The notes: generated by a model not told the origin, from the letters alone. DNA of 64,000 bases from Actinomycetota bacterium (GCA_021323695.1 JAJPKN010000048.1:105100-169099), one strand, 5' to 3'; shown: positions 27,146 through 36,764, counted from the first letter of the stretch. Numbers and translations: made by a program.

Positions 27146-28285
27146 TCAGCCCTGGCTGTCAGCCTGGCCGGCTGCCCCCAGGCCGGCCACAGCCTCAGGC
27201 CCAGGCTGCTTGGGCCCGGTAGTGTTGCGCACCGCATCGAGGATGGCGCTCGCCTGCGCCGCCAGCCCCGCCACCAGGTCGCCCAGCCCCTGGGAGCCAT
27301 TGAGGACGGTGACGTTGGCCTGGCGCAGCTCGCTGGCGGCCGCGGTCAGGATCTCGGGCATCTTCTCCACCAGCATGCGTTGGAGGACGACCCCGCCTCT
27401 GGTGGCAGTGGCCTCCGCCTGGAGGCGTATGGCGTCCGCCTGGGCCTTGGCCAGGGTGCGGACCTGTTCTGCCTCCGCCTCCGCCGGCCGTAGCACCTCT
27501 GCCACCAACTGCTGGCGGCGCAGCTCCGCAGTGGCAGCCGCCACCTTGGCCTGCTCGGCCAGCACCCCCTGCTGGGCCCTGGCCTGGGCCATGGGGCCAG
27601 CCTGGGCGGCCGTCTGCTGGGCCTGGTCGATCTGAGCCTGGTACTGAGCCTTGGCCACGGCCGTCTCCTGCTGGTACTGCGCCTGGTTGCGTTCCGATTC
27701 CTGGCGTGCCTTGGCCGCGGCTTGGTCGGCTTGGGCTTGGGCGATCTGGGCGGCCTGGTTGACCGAGGCGATGTGCGGCTGGGACAGGGCACGTATGTAA
27801 CCAGCCTGGCCGTCATCGATCGACTCGATCTGGAAGGAGTCCACCACCAGGCCCAGCTTGGCCATCTCCGGCTTGGACGCGTCCAGCACTTCCGAAGCCA
27901 GCTTCTGGCGTTCCCGGATTATGTCCTCGACCGTCATGGAGCCCACGATGCTGCGCAGGTGCCCCGCGAAAATACGGCCCACGAGCGCCGGCATCGAGCT
28001 CTGGTCGTCGAGGAACCGCCGGGCCGCGTTGGCGATGGACTCGGGGTCGTCACCCACCTTGAAGGCGATGACGGCCTTCACGAAAAGGGTGATGCCCTGC
28101 TGGGTGACACATGGCTCGGCAACCTCGGACTCCTGCATGGCCAAGGTCAGGAAGGACACCCGGTTGCGTATGGGCAGGGCGAAACCCCCATGCCCCACCA
28201 CGATCTTGAACGGGGCGTCCCCACGGCCCTTGCCACCCGAGATCAGCATGGCTTGGTTGGGTGCGGGGACTCGCCAACCGAACAT
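27146..28285 (-). CDS. Flotillin-like SPFH protein
   Basis: About 379 residues. An N-terminal SPFH/PHB domain (about 1-170; ALPIRNRVSFLTLAMQES, FVKAVIAFKVGDDPESIANAARRFL) is followed by a long Ala/Gln/Glu coiled coil (about 175-320; repeated QAQ/AKA) and a disordered tail. Flotillins scaffold membrane microdomains. The bacterial N-terminal hairpin is short here, so membrane anchoring may be peripheral. ATG 28285 is supported by AAAGGAGG upstream (the GTG two codons earlier is less likely). The NfeD-type gene is immediately upstream, a classic pairing. Confidence 0.9.
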   Translation of the reverse strand: MFGWRVPAPNQAMLISGGKGRGDAPFKIVVGHGGFALPIRNRVSFLTLAMQESEVAEPCVTQQGITLFVKAVIAFKVGDDPESIANAARRFLDDQSSMPALVGRIFAGHLRSIVGSMTVEDIIRERQKLASEVLDASKPEMAKLGLVVDSFQIESIDDGQAGYIRALSQPHIASVNQAAQIAQAQADQAAAKARQESERNQAQYQQETAVAKAQYQAQIDQAQQTAAQAGPMAQARAQQGVLAEQAKVAAATAELRRQQLVAEVLRPAEAEAEQVRTLAKAQADAIRLQAEATATRGGVVLQRMLVEKMPEILTAAASELRQANVTVLNGSQGLGDLVAGLAAQASAILDAVRNTTGPKQPGPEAVAGLGAAGQADSQG

Positions 28286-28309
28286 TTGCACCTCCTCCTT
28301 TATGGGAGC

Positions 28310-28522
28310 TCAAAGGGGCGCCACGTCGAGCGAACGGGCCCCTCGGTCAGCCACCACCACGACCAGGGTGCCCCGCTCCACCGGCTCCGAGGCATAGGCG
28401 ATGTAGGCCTCGGTACCCCCCCGGACCCGTACCAGGACCTCCCCTGGCTCGCTGCCGCCCGGGATCGCGGTCGTGACGTGCCCAGTCCGCCCGACAACCT
28501 CGTTGTTGCCACCCTCGCTCAC
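28310..28522 (-). CDS. NfeD-like OB-fold domain protein (short, soluble)
   Basis: 70 residues matching only the C-terminal OB-fold of NfeD proteins: GRTGHVTTAIPG...GEVLVRVRG...IAYASEPVERGTLVVVVADRG. The membrane and protease parts of full NfeD are absent. It lies 24 bp upstream of the flotillin gene, as NfeD partners of flotillins do, so the two are likely an operon and a functional pair. GTG 28522 is the only good start. No other identity is convincing. Confidence 0.82.
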   Translation of the reverse strand: MSEGGNNEVVGRTGHVTTAIPGGSEPGEVLVRVRGGTEAYIAYASEPVERGTLVVVVADRGARSLDVAPL

Positions 28523-28693
28523 GCCGCTACCATAGCTTGCCTGGGAGAAGACCTACTGGTCCCGGCCATTGCCCCGCTTGGTGCGGCTGGGGGGGCGGGC
28601 ACTGGCAGCTTTGGCGCGTCGGCCGCCCGGCTCGGGGGGGGCCGGGGGGTACCGGCCCCCCCGAGGCCGACATGGGCCGCCCGTCGGGCGCCG

Positions 28694-30937
28694 TTGGCCG
28701 CCGTCGGGGCTGTTTGCGCCTGGCAGCTGTGGAGCCTGCGCGCCAGCACCCGGCCCGTCTCCTACCCCTTCGATGCTTCCGTCCACCTGCAAATGGCCCG
28801 CTACGCGACAGCCGCGATCTCGCGGGGCCGGCTCCCTCTGACGAGCTGGTTCCCCTACATCGACCTCGGGTCAGCCCAGTTCCTCCACTACCAAAGCCTG
28901 GCGGCAATGCTGACCGGCCTGGCCGGCACGGTGGCCGGGCCGGGGAATGCCTTCCGCTGGTCCCTCTACCTCCTGCTTTCCCTGTGGCCTGTAGCCGTGT
29001 ACAGCTCGGCTCGCCTGGCTGGCATCCCTCGCCTACCGGCGGTAGCCGCCGCGGTGGCGTCCCCCTTGGTGGCGAGCCGGACCGGCGTCGGCTTCGAGCA
29101 GGGCGCCTACCTCTGGAGCGGGGGCGCCGAGCTGTGGACGCAGCTGTGGGGCAGTTGGGCACTGCCGTTCGCGTGGGCCGCGTCCTGGCGCGCCCTGCAG
29201 CAGCGGCGCTATGTGTGGGTGGCCGCCGGCCTGGTCGCGTTGACCACCGCACTGCACTTCGAGTCGGGGTACCTCGCCTTCCTGGGTGTCATGGTCGTCA
29301 CGCTGGCTGGCCCTGGCCGGCTGGGCCACCGCCTGGCCCGGGGGGCGACCCTGTTCGCCACCTCCCTGGCCGCCGCCGCCTGGGTGGTCGCGCCGCTGAT
29401 GGCCATGAGCCGCTGGGCGGCGTTGAACAGCGTCCTGGCTACTACGTACTACGTGAGAGGTTACGGGGCCAGGCAGACCCTGGCCTGGCTGTTCTCCGGC
29501 CAGGTGTTCGATGCCCGGCACCTGGTCCCGGCCACCAGCCTCGCCGTCCTGGCCGGCGCCGCCTGGGCCGCCGCCCGCTGGCGACGCGACCCGCTGGCCA
29601 GGGCCCTGCTCGCCTTGTTCGGCGCCAGCCTTGCCTTGTCGTTCGGCCCCACCACCTGGGGACCCCTCGCCGACTTGGTCCCTGCCCACGGCGACTTGTA
29701 CTTCCGCCGGTTCCTCATGGGGGCCCAACTGAGCGGCCTGTACCTGGCGGGCATGGGTGCCACAGCCCTGGGCCGGTGGGCCAGGAGAGCCCTCGGGGCC
29801 GCGCCGCGCCGCGCCGGCAACCGCCTGGCCGCCGCCCTGGCCCAGGACTGGGGGCTGGTGCTGGGGTGCGCCTGCGGCCTGGCCTTGCTGGGGCCGGCGT
29901 TTTCCCACGTGGCCCGCAACGACCGTCTTGACGCCTCGTTGGTCAACGCCCAAGCGTCTGCCGACCTCCACCAGGGCCGGTTGATCGCGCCCCTCATCGG
30001 CTACATCCGCCACCACGGGGGTGGCCGCGCCTATGCCGGGCTGGTCGACAACTGGGGCTACCACTTCACCGTCGGCTACGTGCCGGTTTACCGGTACCTG
30101 GAGGCGCAGGACATCGACGAGACGGCCTATGTGGTGCCCACGTCGTCGCTCATGCTCGGCCCGGAGTTCTACTTCGACCAAGACGACCCTCGCGACTACC
30201 CCCTGTTCGGGGTGCGCTACCTCCTCCTGCCCCGGTCCATGGCCAGCCCGGTCGCGTCGCGGCGGGTAATGGTCAGCGGGCCGTACGCGCTGTGGGTGGT
30301 GCCGGGTAGCGGCTACGTAAGCCCAGTGGAGGTCACCGGGGCTATCTCGGCCGACCGGGCCGACGTGGCCTCCCGGAGCGCAGCCCTGCTCAGCAGCGGC
30401 GCGCTTCCCCTTCACGTCGACTGGGCCGTCCGATGGCCTGGCGGCCCCGCCCCCTTGCCCAGCGCTCCCCCGGCGGCCACCGGCCAGCCACCCGGGGCCG
30501 TCCGCCAGGTGGATGTCCAGCTGGCCCGCGGCCAGCTGTCCGCCCAGGTGGTGATGCACCGCCCCGGGGCCCTGCTCGTTTCGGTGGCCTTCGACCCCGG
30601 CTGGCGAGCTACGGTCGACGGGCGGCCCGCCCCAGTGGACATGCTGGCCCCGGCGGTGATGGGAGTGCAGCTGGGCGCTGGCCATCACCGGGTGCAGTTC
30701 AGCTACCACGGCTACCGGTGGTACCCCGAGCTGGCCGCCCTGGGCGCGCTGGCGCTCGCTGGCGCGTCCTGGTGGGGGAGGCGAGGCCGCGGGTTGGAGC
30801 CGGCAGCCACCGCGCCCACCGGCCAGCTGAGAGCGCCCAGCCTGGGGCCGAGCGCACAGCCCGGCACCTCCCAGCCTGGTGCCGAGCGCACAGCCCGGCA
30901 GCCGGCCCAGGATCTAGCCGATGAGACCGGGATCTAG
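28694..30937 (+). CDS. Large polytopic membrane protein with YfhO-like C-terminus
   Basis: About 747 residues. Around a dozen hydrophobic segments occupy residues about 1-420, followed by an extracytoplasmic part that includes FDPGWRATVDGRPAPVDM...GVQLGAGHHRVQFSY, a pattern seen at the end of YfhO-type glycosyl-carrier membrane proteins, then a last hydrophobic segment. Glycan or lipid-carrier transfer is plausible but unproven. The start is uncertain: the open frame runs further upstream across the divergent nfeD, but TTG 28694 is the first start that avoids it. The C-terminal tail contains a duplicated 31-bp segment. Confidence 0.75.
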   Translation: MAAVGAVCAWQLWSLRASTRPVSYPFDASVHLQMARYATAAISRGRLPLTSWFPYIDLGSAQFLHYQSLAAMLTGLAGTVAGPGNAFRWSLYLLLSLWPVAVYSSARLAGIPRLPAVAAAVASPLVASRTGVGFEQGAYLWSGGAELWTQLWGSWALPFAWAASWRALQQRRYVWVAAGLVALTTALHFESGYLAFLGVMVVTLAGPGRLGHRLARGATLFATSLAAAAWVVAPLMAMSRWAALNSVLATTYYVRGYGARQTLAWLFSGQVFDARHLVPATSLAVLAGAAWAAARWRRDPLARALLALFGASLALSFGPTTWGPLADLVPAHGDLYFRRFLMGAQLSGLYLAGMGATALGRWARRALGAAPRRAGNRLAAALAQDWGLVLGCACGLALLGPAFSHVARNDRLDASLVNAQASADLHQGRLIAPLIGYIRHHGGGRAYAGLVDNWGYHFTVGYVPVYRYLEAQDIDETAYVVPTSSLMLGPEFYFDQDDPRDYPLFGVRYLLLPRSMASPVASRRVMVSGPYALWVVPGSGYVSPVEVTGAISADRADVASRSAALLSSGALPLHVDWAVRWPGGPAPLPSAPPAATGQPPGAVRQVDVQLARGQLSAQVVMHRPGALLVSVAFDPGWRATVDGRPAPVDMLAPAVMGVQLGAGHHRVQFSYHGYRWYPELAALGALALAGASWWGRRGRGLEPAATAPTGQLRAPSLGPSAQPGTSQPGAERTARQPAQDLADETGI
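30836..30900 (+). repeat. 31-bp direct duplication in the 3' end of the membrane-protein gene
   Basis: Copies at 30836-30866 and 30870-30900 (CCCAGCCTGG-GCCGAGCGCA-CAGCCCGGCA pattern; one mismatch), period 34, so the second copy is read in another frame. A further GATCTAGCC-ATGA doublet follows at the stop codon and at the next gene's start. Confidence 0.92.
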
Positions 30938-30940
30938 CCA

Positions 30941-32056
30941 ATGAAAGTCGAAGCCGTAGAGCTGCGCACGCTGTCCATGCCCCTGGTGTCCAGTTTCAGG
31001 GGGGCACTGGGGGCCGAGACCGAGCGAGAGCTCCTGGTGGTCCGCGTCATCGGCCCCGAGAGCGAAGGCTGGGGGGAATGCTCGGCCCTCGGCTCGCCCC
31101 TGTACTCGCCCGAGTACGTTGCCGGTGCGCTCGCCGTGGTGCGGGACCACCTGGTGCCGAGGCTGGCGGCCCACGCCCCCGAGCCCACGGCCGACCAGGT
31201 GGCCGCCGCCCTGTCCCCGGTGAAGGGCCACCGGATGGCTAAGGCAGCACTGGAGATGGCCCTCCTGGACGCCGAGCTCCGTGCCCGCGGCCAGTCGCTC
31301 GCCTCCTACCTGGGGGCAACCCGGGCCTCGGTCCCCAGCGGTGTCGCGGTCGGGATCGCCGGCTCGACGGCCGAACTGCTGGACACCGTGGCCCGCTACC
31401 GGGAGGAGGGCTACCTACGGGTCAAGCTGAAGATCCGACCAGGCTGGGACGTCGAGCCGGTCCGGGCCGTACGCGAGCGGTTCGGTGACCTGCCCCTCCA
31501 AGTCGACGCCAACGGTTCTTACAGCCTCGCCGATGCCGCCCACCTGGCGCGGCTGGACGCCTTCGAACTCTTGCTGGTCGAGCAGCCCCTACCCGAGGAC
31601 GACTTGGCCGGCCACGCCGAACTGGCTCGCAGGTTGAAGACCCCCATCTGCCTGGACGAGCCCATCACCTCGGCCCGGGCGGCCGCCGACGCCATCTCCA
31701 GAGGCGCCTGCCGAGTGGTCAACTTGAAGGCGGGCCGCATGGGAGGCTACCTCGAAGCGCGCCGGGCGCACGACACCTGCACGGCCCTGGGGGTACCGGC
31801 CTGGTGCGGTGGGATGCTGGAAACGGGCCTGGCCAGAGCGGCCAACCTCGCCTTGGCCGCCCTACCCGGCTTCACCCTCCCGGGGGACATCTCGGCGTCC
31901 GGCCGGTACTGGCACCAAGACCTGACCGAGCCCTTCGTGCTCGGCCCTGACGGCCACCTGCCTGTCCCTGCCGGCCCGGGGCTGGGCACCGCCCCCCTGC
32001 CCGAGGTGCTGGCCCAGGTAACGACCTCGGTCACCCTCCTTCGCTGGGGCAGCTAA
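30941..32056 (+). CDS. menC: Enolase-superfamily enzyme, o-succinylbenzoate synthase / N-acylamino acid racemase group
   Basis: 371-residue TIM-barrel enzyme with the muconate-lactonising subgroup residues in place: K162 and K164 (VKLKIRPGWD), metal ligands D189 (QVDANGSY), E214 (LVEQPL), D239 (CLDEPIT), and base K263 (NLKAGRMGG). WCGGMLETGLARAANLALAALP is typical of the OSBS/NSAR branch. OSBS makes o-succinylbenzoate in menaquinone synthesis; the same scaffold racemises N-acylamino acids, and sequence alone cannot exclude that. No other men genes are in the window. ATG 30941 follows the preceding stop directly. Confidence 0.88.
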   Translation: MKVEAVELRTLSMPLVSSFRGALGAETERELLVVRVIGPESEGWGECSALGSPLYSPEYVAGALAVVRDHLVPRLAAHAPEPTADQVAAALSPVKGHRMAKAALEMALLDAELRARGQSLASYLGATRASVPSGVAVGIAGSTAELLDTVARYREEGYLRVKLKIRPGWDVEPVRAVRERFGDLPLQVDANGSYSLADAAHLARLDAFELLLVEQPLPEDDLAGHAELARRLKTPICLDEPITSARAAADAISRGACRVVNLKAGRMGGYLEARRAHDTCTALGVPAWCGGMLETGLARAANLALAALPGFTLPGDISASGRYWHQDLTEPFVLGPDGHLPVPAGPGLGTAPLPEVLAQVTTSVTLLRWGS

Positions 32057-32095
32057 CGCACCAGCGGCCCGGGTGCTGCCGCCTGGGCCCCGTGC

Positions 32096-32689
32096 TCAGC
32101 CGGCCCGGGGGCCTTCTGGCCGCTCGGGCTGGCTCGCGGCCCGCAGCCGCGCCCGGCCCGGGTGGCTGGCCACCGACACCGCCAGCCCCAGCACGCCCAC
32201 GTCTCGCAGCACCAGGTCGGAAAGGCCGTGGGAAACAGTGAGGGAGACGACGATCTCCGCCAACAGCACTGCTGTGACCGAGGCGGCCAGCCGGGGGGCG
32301 GCACCGGCCACCAGGGCGGCCGCCAGCACCAGCAGCGCCCAGCCGTGGGCCAGGACCAGTACCACCGAGGCAGTGGACGTGGCCGGGAAGAACGGCACGT
32401 ACCCTGTCCACAAGCGCGGGCTCACCAGCTCGTGGTAACCGAACCAGGCCAGCACCAGGCCGAGCAGGGCCCGGGCCACTACCGGTGCGCCGGCCTGGGC
32501 CAGGGCCGCCACCTCGCGGACAGAGCGCGGGGCGCGGTACTGGCCCCGCGGGTAGGCGCGGCCTGCCGGCCGGGGGGTGCTCCGGGCCCACAGGCGCGAC
32601 CGGCTGGGGTGCGCAGCCACGGCGCGCGAGCGGGCCGGGCCTTGGCCCGGGCGCAGCGGGCTCAGCGTGCTGCGGGGGGCCGGCCTCAC
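32096..32689 (-). CDS. DoxX-like small membrane protein
   Basis: 197 residues. A basic, Pro-rich N-terminal stretch (1-65) precedes four hydrophobic helices (VVARALLGLVLAWFGYHEL, ASVVLVLAHGWALLVLAAALV, LAASVTAVLLAEIVVSL, LVLRDVGVLGLAVSVA), the outline of DoxX/DUF-type quinone-related membrane proteins. GTG 32689 overlaps the stop of the upstream gene by four bases (GTGA), which supports this start and an operon. Function unknown. Confidence 0.75.
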   Translation of the reverse strand: MRPAPRSTLSPLRPGQGPARSRAVAAHPSRSRLWARSTPRPAGRAYPRGQYRAPRSVREVAALAQAGAPVVARALLGLVLAWFGYHELVSPRLWTGYVPFFPATSTASVVLVLAHGWALLVLAAALVAGAAPRLAASVTAVLLAEIVVSLTVSHGLSDLVLRDVGVLGLAVSVASHPGRARLRAASQPERPEGPRAG

Positions 32690-33306
32690 TGCACGATCCG
32701 TCCCTGGGAGTTGGTGACGAGCAGGCCGTCGTCGCCGAAGTTGTACTCGGCGTTGCCGGAGTCGTCGCCGAAGCTGGCCTCGATGAAATAGACACGGTCG
32801 CCAGCGGGGTAGGTGCTGACCTGAGGCGGCCCAGAGCTACCGCTGGCGGAGACGCTGAGGACGATGTGGCCCCCGCTGCGCTTCACCACCACATTGAACC
32901 CGGCCAAGGCTAGCTGTGCCTGGGCCGAGCGGGGGCCGGGGTAGACCTGGTACGCGAACTGGGCGTACGGCGTCGACGAGAGCAGCGGGCCGAGCTTTTG
33001 TTGAGCCGCGGTGGGCTGAGGCCCGGTGCTTGCCCGGCCGGAGCTCCTCGGGTGCGAGGCGGCCGTCGTTGGCTTGGACGTCGTCGGCGTGGGCCTGGAG
33101 GTCGTCGGCGTGGGCCTGGAGGTGGCCGTCGTGGGGGCGGGGGCACCGAGGAGCCCACCCGGGCGGCCAAGGCTGAGGCCGTGGCTATAGCCGTGGACAG
33201 CCAGGCCGATGCCCACCACCGCGGCTAGGCCGACCACGGCCAGCCGCGACGGGGTGACCGCCTCACCGCCCAGCGCCTTGGGTACGACCAACACTTCTCC
33301 CAGCAT
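32686..33306 (-). CDS. Membrane-anchored protein with Thr/Pro linker, unknown
   Basis: 206 residues. A single hydrophobic segment (about 20-42) is followed by a Thr/Pro-rich stretch with repeated SRPTPTT units (about 60-95) and a C-terminal extracytoplasmic domain (about 100-206; FAYQVYPGP, FNVVVKRSGGHIVLSVS, VYFIEASFGDDSGNAEYNFGDDGLLV). It is not a family I recognise. It probably sits on the outer face of the membrane. It is coupled to the DoxX-like gene and divergent from the phosphodiester glycosidase gene. Confidence 0.72.
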   Translation of the reverse strand: MLGEVLVVPKALGGEAVTPSRLAVVGLAAVVGIGLAVHGYSHGLSLGRPGGLLGAPAPTTATSRPTPTTSRPTPTTSKPTTAASHPRSSGRASTGPQPTAAQQKLGPLLSSTPYAQFAYQVYPGPRSAQAQLALAGFNVVVKRSGGHIVLSVSASGSSGPPQVSTYPAGDRVYFIEASFGDDSGNAEYNFGDDGLLVTNSQGRIVQ

Positions 33307-33442
33307 CGCCGCCGTACCTGACGCGAGCGTGAAGCCTGGTCAGGAACCCCTGCGGCCAGGGGGCAGGGCCGCGGGCAGGGCCAGCGGGCCCAGAGGCCCG
33401 CCGTTCATGTAGGCGCAAGGCTGGCGGGGCCAATATGAAGCC

Positions 33443-34771
33443 GTGACAACCAAGAAGACCGCCCCCCGGCACCACCGGCGCGCCCGTCGGTTCCTCCGGT
33501 GGCGTACCCTCCTGGTAGTCCCCGTCCTTGGAGCCGGCTTGTTCGGCGTGTCCGCCGTGGGGGCCGCCCTTTCCCCCGGCAACCAGAGCTTCGAGGCCAA
33601 GTGGGCGGACTGGTTGCGGGCTCACCATGCCGGCCTGCTCGCGCAGAAGTTCGAGGAGATCTACTATTCGCTCCAGGCCCCCCCCAAAGGTGGCCAGCCC
33701 AAGGGGCTGAACAAGGTACCCGGCACCCTGGCCGCCGGTGCGCCGGCAACCCCGCCGGCCAGCCCCGCCGGCACCGGTGCCAGCCGCCAACCGCTCGGGG
33801 GGCCCACCGGAGGCACCAGCGGGGCGGGCACAGGCACCCCGGCCACCCTCCCCGCCACCACCGGGCTGCCCACCACAACGACGACCGAGCCACCCGGGCT
33901 GCCGCCACCTCCCCCCGTTCCCCTGGTGGTGCACCCGGCTTTGCCGGGTGAGGGGCAATGGCAACCGACCGGGCCTTTGGTCCACGGGCGGCCGGTCATG
34001 TACGTAGCCCAGTTCAGGGCGGACGACATCTACACCAGCCAGATCACCACTGCCGTGTGGATGGACACCAAGCTGCTCCGGGTGGAACTGGTGCCCGGCT
34101 CCACTGAACCAGGCGGCACCTGGCCCCACCCGCCCTACGTCATGCCGGCCGAGCTGCCCTACCTGGCTGCGGCCTTCAACGGGGGGTTCCGGTTCCAAGA
34201 TGCCCGCGGGGGCTTCTACCTCGACGGCAAGGTCGGGGTACCCCTCCGGCCCGGCGCGGCCTCCTTCGTCATATACAAAGACGGGCGGGTGGACATCGGG
34301 ACATGGGGAGACGGCCTGTCGCTGACCCCCGAAGTCCAAGCTGTCCTGCAAAACGTCGTGCTCCTGGTGGACAACGGCCAGTTGGCCCCCTCGGCCACCT
34401 ACACAGACAACGCCATTTGGGGCTACACCCTGGGGGGAGGGTTCGTGGTACCTCGTAGCGGCGTGGGCGTGACGGCAGACGGGGCGCTCGTCTATGTGGC
34501 CGGCCCGGCCCTGACGGCCAAGTCGCTGGCCGAGTCGCTGCAGCGGGCCGGGGCGGTGCGGGCGATGACGCTCGACATCAACCCGGAATGGGTCACGTTC
34601 AACTTCTATTCCCACCCCGCCAACCGCCCCACCGACGTGACCGGCACCAAGCTCTACCCGCAAATGCAACGCTCAGCCGACCGTTACCTGCCACCCGTCT
34701 GGGAAGCACGCGACTTCTTCGAGGTGCTCACCCCCGGCGTGATGCAAGCCGGCATCCAGCCGACGCCCTGA
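33443..34771 (+). CDS. Membrane-anchored phosphodiester glycosidase (NAGPA/DUF2233) protein
   Basis: 442 residues. N-terminal membrane anchor (about 22-45), Gly/Pro/Thr-rich linker (about 95-160), then a phosphodiester alpha-GlcNAcase-like domain (about 175-430) with the landmarks AAFNGGFRFQDARGGFYLDGK, GDGLSL, LLVDNGQL, GYTLGGGFVVPRSGVGVTADGALVYV and ALDINPEWV-like MTLDINPEWV. Such proteins act outside the cell on phosphodiester-linked sugars. GTG 33443 fits the start of the anchor. The next gene begins eight bases after its stop. Confidence 0.85.
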   Translation: MTTKKTAPRHHRRARRFLRWRTLLVVPVLGAGLFGVSAVGAALSPGNQSFEAKWADWLRAHHAGLLAQKFEEIYYSLQAPPKGGQPKGLNKVPGTLAAGAPATPPASPAGTGASRQPLGGPTGGTSGAGTGTPATLPATTGLPTTTTTEPPGLPPPPPVPLVVHPALPGEGQWQPTGPLVHGRPVMYVAQFRADDIYTSQITTAVWMDTKLLRVELVPGSTEPGGTWPHPPYVMPAELPYLAAAFNGGFRFQDARGGFYLDGKVGVPLRPGAASFVIYKDGRVDIGTWGDGLSLTPEVQAVLQNVVLLVDNGQLAPSATYTDNAIWGYTLGGGFVVPRSGVGVTADGALVYVAGPALTAKSLAESLQRAGAVRAMTLDINPEWVTFNFYSHPANRPTDVTGTKLYPQMQRSADRYLPPVWEARDFFEVLTPGVMQAGIQPTP

Positions 34772-34779
34772 GCTGCAAC

Positions 34780-35448
34780 GTGACCGACCCAGGAGCCAAA
34801 CTGGCTGCCGCCCCGAGAGCAGGCCACGGGCGAGCCGACGCCGCTGCCCGCCTGAGGGCCGGTGAACGGGGAGCCGAGGCCAATGCCCGCCTGACGGCGA
34901 TGACCGCCGTGGTTCTGCTCGCCCTCCTCGCTGCCGAAGGGGCCACCATCTTGAGGGTGCGGTCCCTGCTGCCGGCCCACGTCCTCATAGGCACGGCCCT
35001 CGTGCCACCCGTGCTGCTCAAGGTGGGGAGCACCACTTACCGCTTCGCTCGCTACTACCTGGGCTCGCCCGCCTACCGCCGCCGGGGCCCGCCTCCTCCC
35101 CTGCTGCGGGTGCTCGGCCCGGTCGTGGTCACCACCACCTTGGCCCTGTTGGGCAGCGGCATCGCCTTGGTCTTGGTTGGGCCGGCCTGGCGCGCCCCGT
35201 TGCTCACGTTGCACCAGGCCAGCTTCGTCATCTGGTTCGGGGCCATGACCGTCCATGTCCTCGGGCACCTGGCCGGGACAGCCCGCCTGGCACGGCGGGA
35301 CTGGGCGACGGGGCCAAGGGGGGGACAGGCCGGCGCCCGCGCCCGCAAGCTGGCCGTAGCCGCCAGCCTGGCCTGCGGTGCCCCGCTCGGGGTGCTGCTC
35401 ATGTCCAGGGCCGGGCCTTGGTTGGCCCAAGCCCCGCACCTTCATTGA
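34780..35448 (+). CDS. Four-helix membrane protein (cytochrome b561 / DUF4405-like)
   Basis: 222 residues, four hydrophobic helices. His residues are placed as in membrane b-type cytochromes (AHVLIGTALVP, LLTLHQASFVIWFG, MTVHVLGHLAG), so heme binding is possible but unproven. GTG 34780 is eight bases after the glycosidase stop and suggests an operon. No conserved Cys or redox domain is attached. The gene overlaps the convergent histidine kinase by seven bases. Confidence 0.72.
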   Translation: MTDPGAKLAAAPRAGHGRADAAARLRAGERGAEANARLTAMTAVVLLALLAAEGATILRVRSLLPAHVLIGTALVPPVLLKVGSTTYRFARYYLGSPAYRRRGPPPPLLRVLGPVVVTTTLALLGSGIALVLVGPAWRAPLLTLHQASFVIWFGAMTVHVLGHLAGTARLARRDWATGPRGGQAGARARKLAVAASLACGAPLGVLLMSRAGPWLAQAPHLH

Positions 35449-36764
35449 GCTTGGCGGGCCGGTACCTTCCTTGCCCTTGGGCCGCGGGCGCCGGCCTCCC
35501 CACCTCGAGGACGAGGGCCAGCCCCCGGGCCCGCCCGGTGCCAGGCCACTTCCATATGAGCACCACCGCCGGGAGCCTCCGCCACCTTCCACCGCCCACC
35601 GGTGGAACGCACCACCGCGTCGGCAATGGCCAGCCCGAGCCCAGCACCATCGCCGCTGTCGCTGCCCCGGTGGAAGCGGTCGAACAGCAACGGGCGCTCT
35701 TCGGGCGGGATGCCCGGCCCGCTGTCCTCGACGGCCAGGCTCACGCTCGACCCGTGGGCCGACACGACCACCCGCGCCCAGCCACCCTGCCCGGCGTACC
35801 GGCAGGCATTGTCGACCAAGACCCCGCAGAGCCGGTCCACCCAGCTGGCCGGCGCTTCCACCAGCATCACATCTGCTCCCAGGCGCTCCACCGACAAGGT
35901 GATGCCCCGGGACTGGGCGACCGCCGCGAAGCGGGCCGCACAGCGTTCTGCCACCGTCGCCACGTCGACCAGCTCCCGGCTCGGCGAAGGAGGTTGCGAG
36001 TCGAAACGGGCCAGGAACAACAGGTCCTCGACGATCCGCCGGAGCCTCTTGCCCTCGGTGCGCACCCGTTCGAGGGCCGCCTTGTAGCTGGGCGCGTCCC
36101 GGTCGGCCCCCAGGGCCAGGTCCACCTCGGCTTCTATGACCGTGAGCGGCGTGCGCAGCTCGTGGGAGGCATCGGCGGTGAACTCCAGCTGACGGCGACG
36201 GGCAGCCTCCACCGGCCGGGACGCCATGAGGCCGATAGCCAGTGCTCCCAGGAACATGGCCAGGACCAGCACCGGCCCGGCCACGAGCTCGGCCTGCACG
36301 AGGATGGCTTCGTCGTGGCTGGTCGCCGCCAGGCTCTGGCCCACGACCACCCACCCGCCCTTCACCGCTGCGGCCATCAGGCGGAAGCGGTCCTGGCCCA
36401 GCAGCAACGTGCTCGGCCGTCCGGACCTCGACCAACCCCGAGCAGGCAGTGCCGGGGCCGGGGCCCCGAGGGGGGCAGCGGACGTTCGGCCATCGGATAG
36501 CCACACGACCAGCGGCGCGTCATCGAGGTCGCGGGCCGGCGGGCGCCGAGGCGCCTCCTCGGGCACGCCTCCCCCGCGCGCCACCATCTCCTGGAGGCTG
36601 GCGGAGAGGCGGGAATCGACCTCAGCCACGAGGTGCCTGGCCTTCACGACGTCGAAGGGCACCACCACGGCCACGTACAGGACAGCAATCAGCAAGGCGG
36701 CCAGCGTGGCCACTCGCGCCGCTTGGCCCAGCCGTGGGCCTGGCCGCAGCCGCCTCAGGGCCAC
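35442..36764 (-). CDS. Sensor histidine kinase
   Basis: 440-residue membrane sensor. First membrane helix about 16-37, extracytoplasmic sensor loop (about 38-155), second helix about 160-181, then HisKA with DASHELRTPLTVIEAEVDL (phospho-His 201) and an HATPase domain with the N box LVDNACRYAG, G1 VEDSGPGIPP and G2 GDGAGLGLAIADAVV. GTG 36764. Partner of the response regulator upstream; the short gap between them is filled by a 41-bp tandem duplication. Signal unknown. Confidence 0.93.
   Translation of the reverse strand: MALRRLRPGPRLGQAARVATLAALLIAVLYVAVVVPFDVVKARHLVAEVDSRLSASLQEMVARGGGVPEEAPRRPPARDLDDAPLVVWLSDGRTSAAPLGAPAPALPARGWSRSGRPSTLLLGQDRFRLMAAAVKGGWVVVGQSLAATSHDEAILVQAELVAGPVLVLAMFLGALAIGLMASRPVEAARRRQLEFTADASHELRTPLTVIEAEVDLALGADRDAPSYKAALERVRTEGKRLRRIVEDLLFLARFDSQPPSPSRELVDVATVAERCAARFAAVAQSRGITLSVERLGADVMLVEAPASWVDRLCGVLVDNACRYAGQGGWARVVVSAHGSSVSLAVEDSGPGIPPEERPLLFDRFHRGSDSGDGAGLGLAIADAVVRSTGGRWKVAEAPGGGAHMEVAWHRAGPGAGPRPRGGEAGARGPRARKVPARQAQ

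Noticed and set aside
27722..28693. Upstream extension of the large membrane protein
   Set aside because: Runs antisense through the flotillin and NfeD genes, which are well supported.
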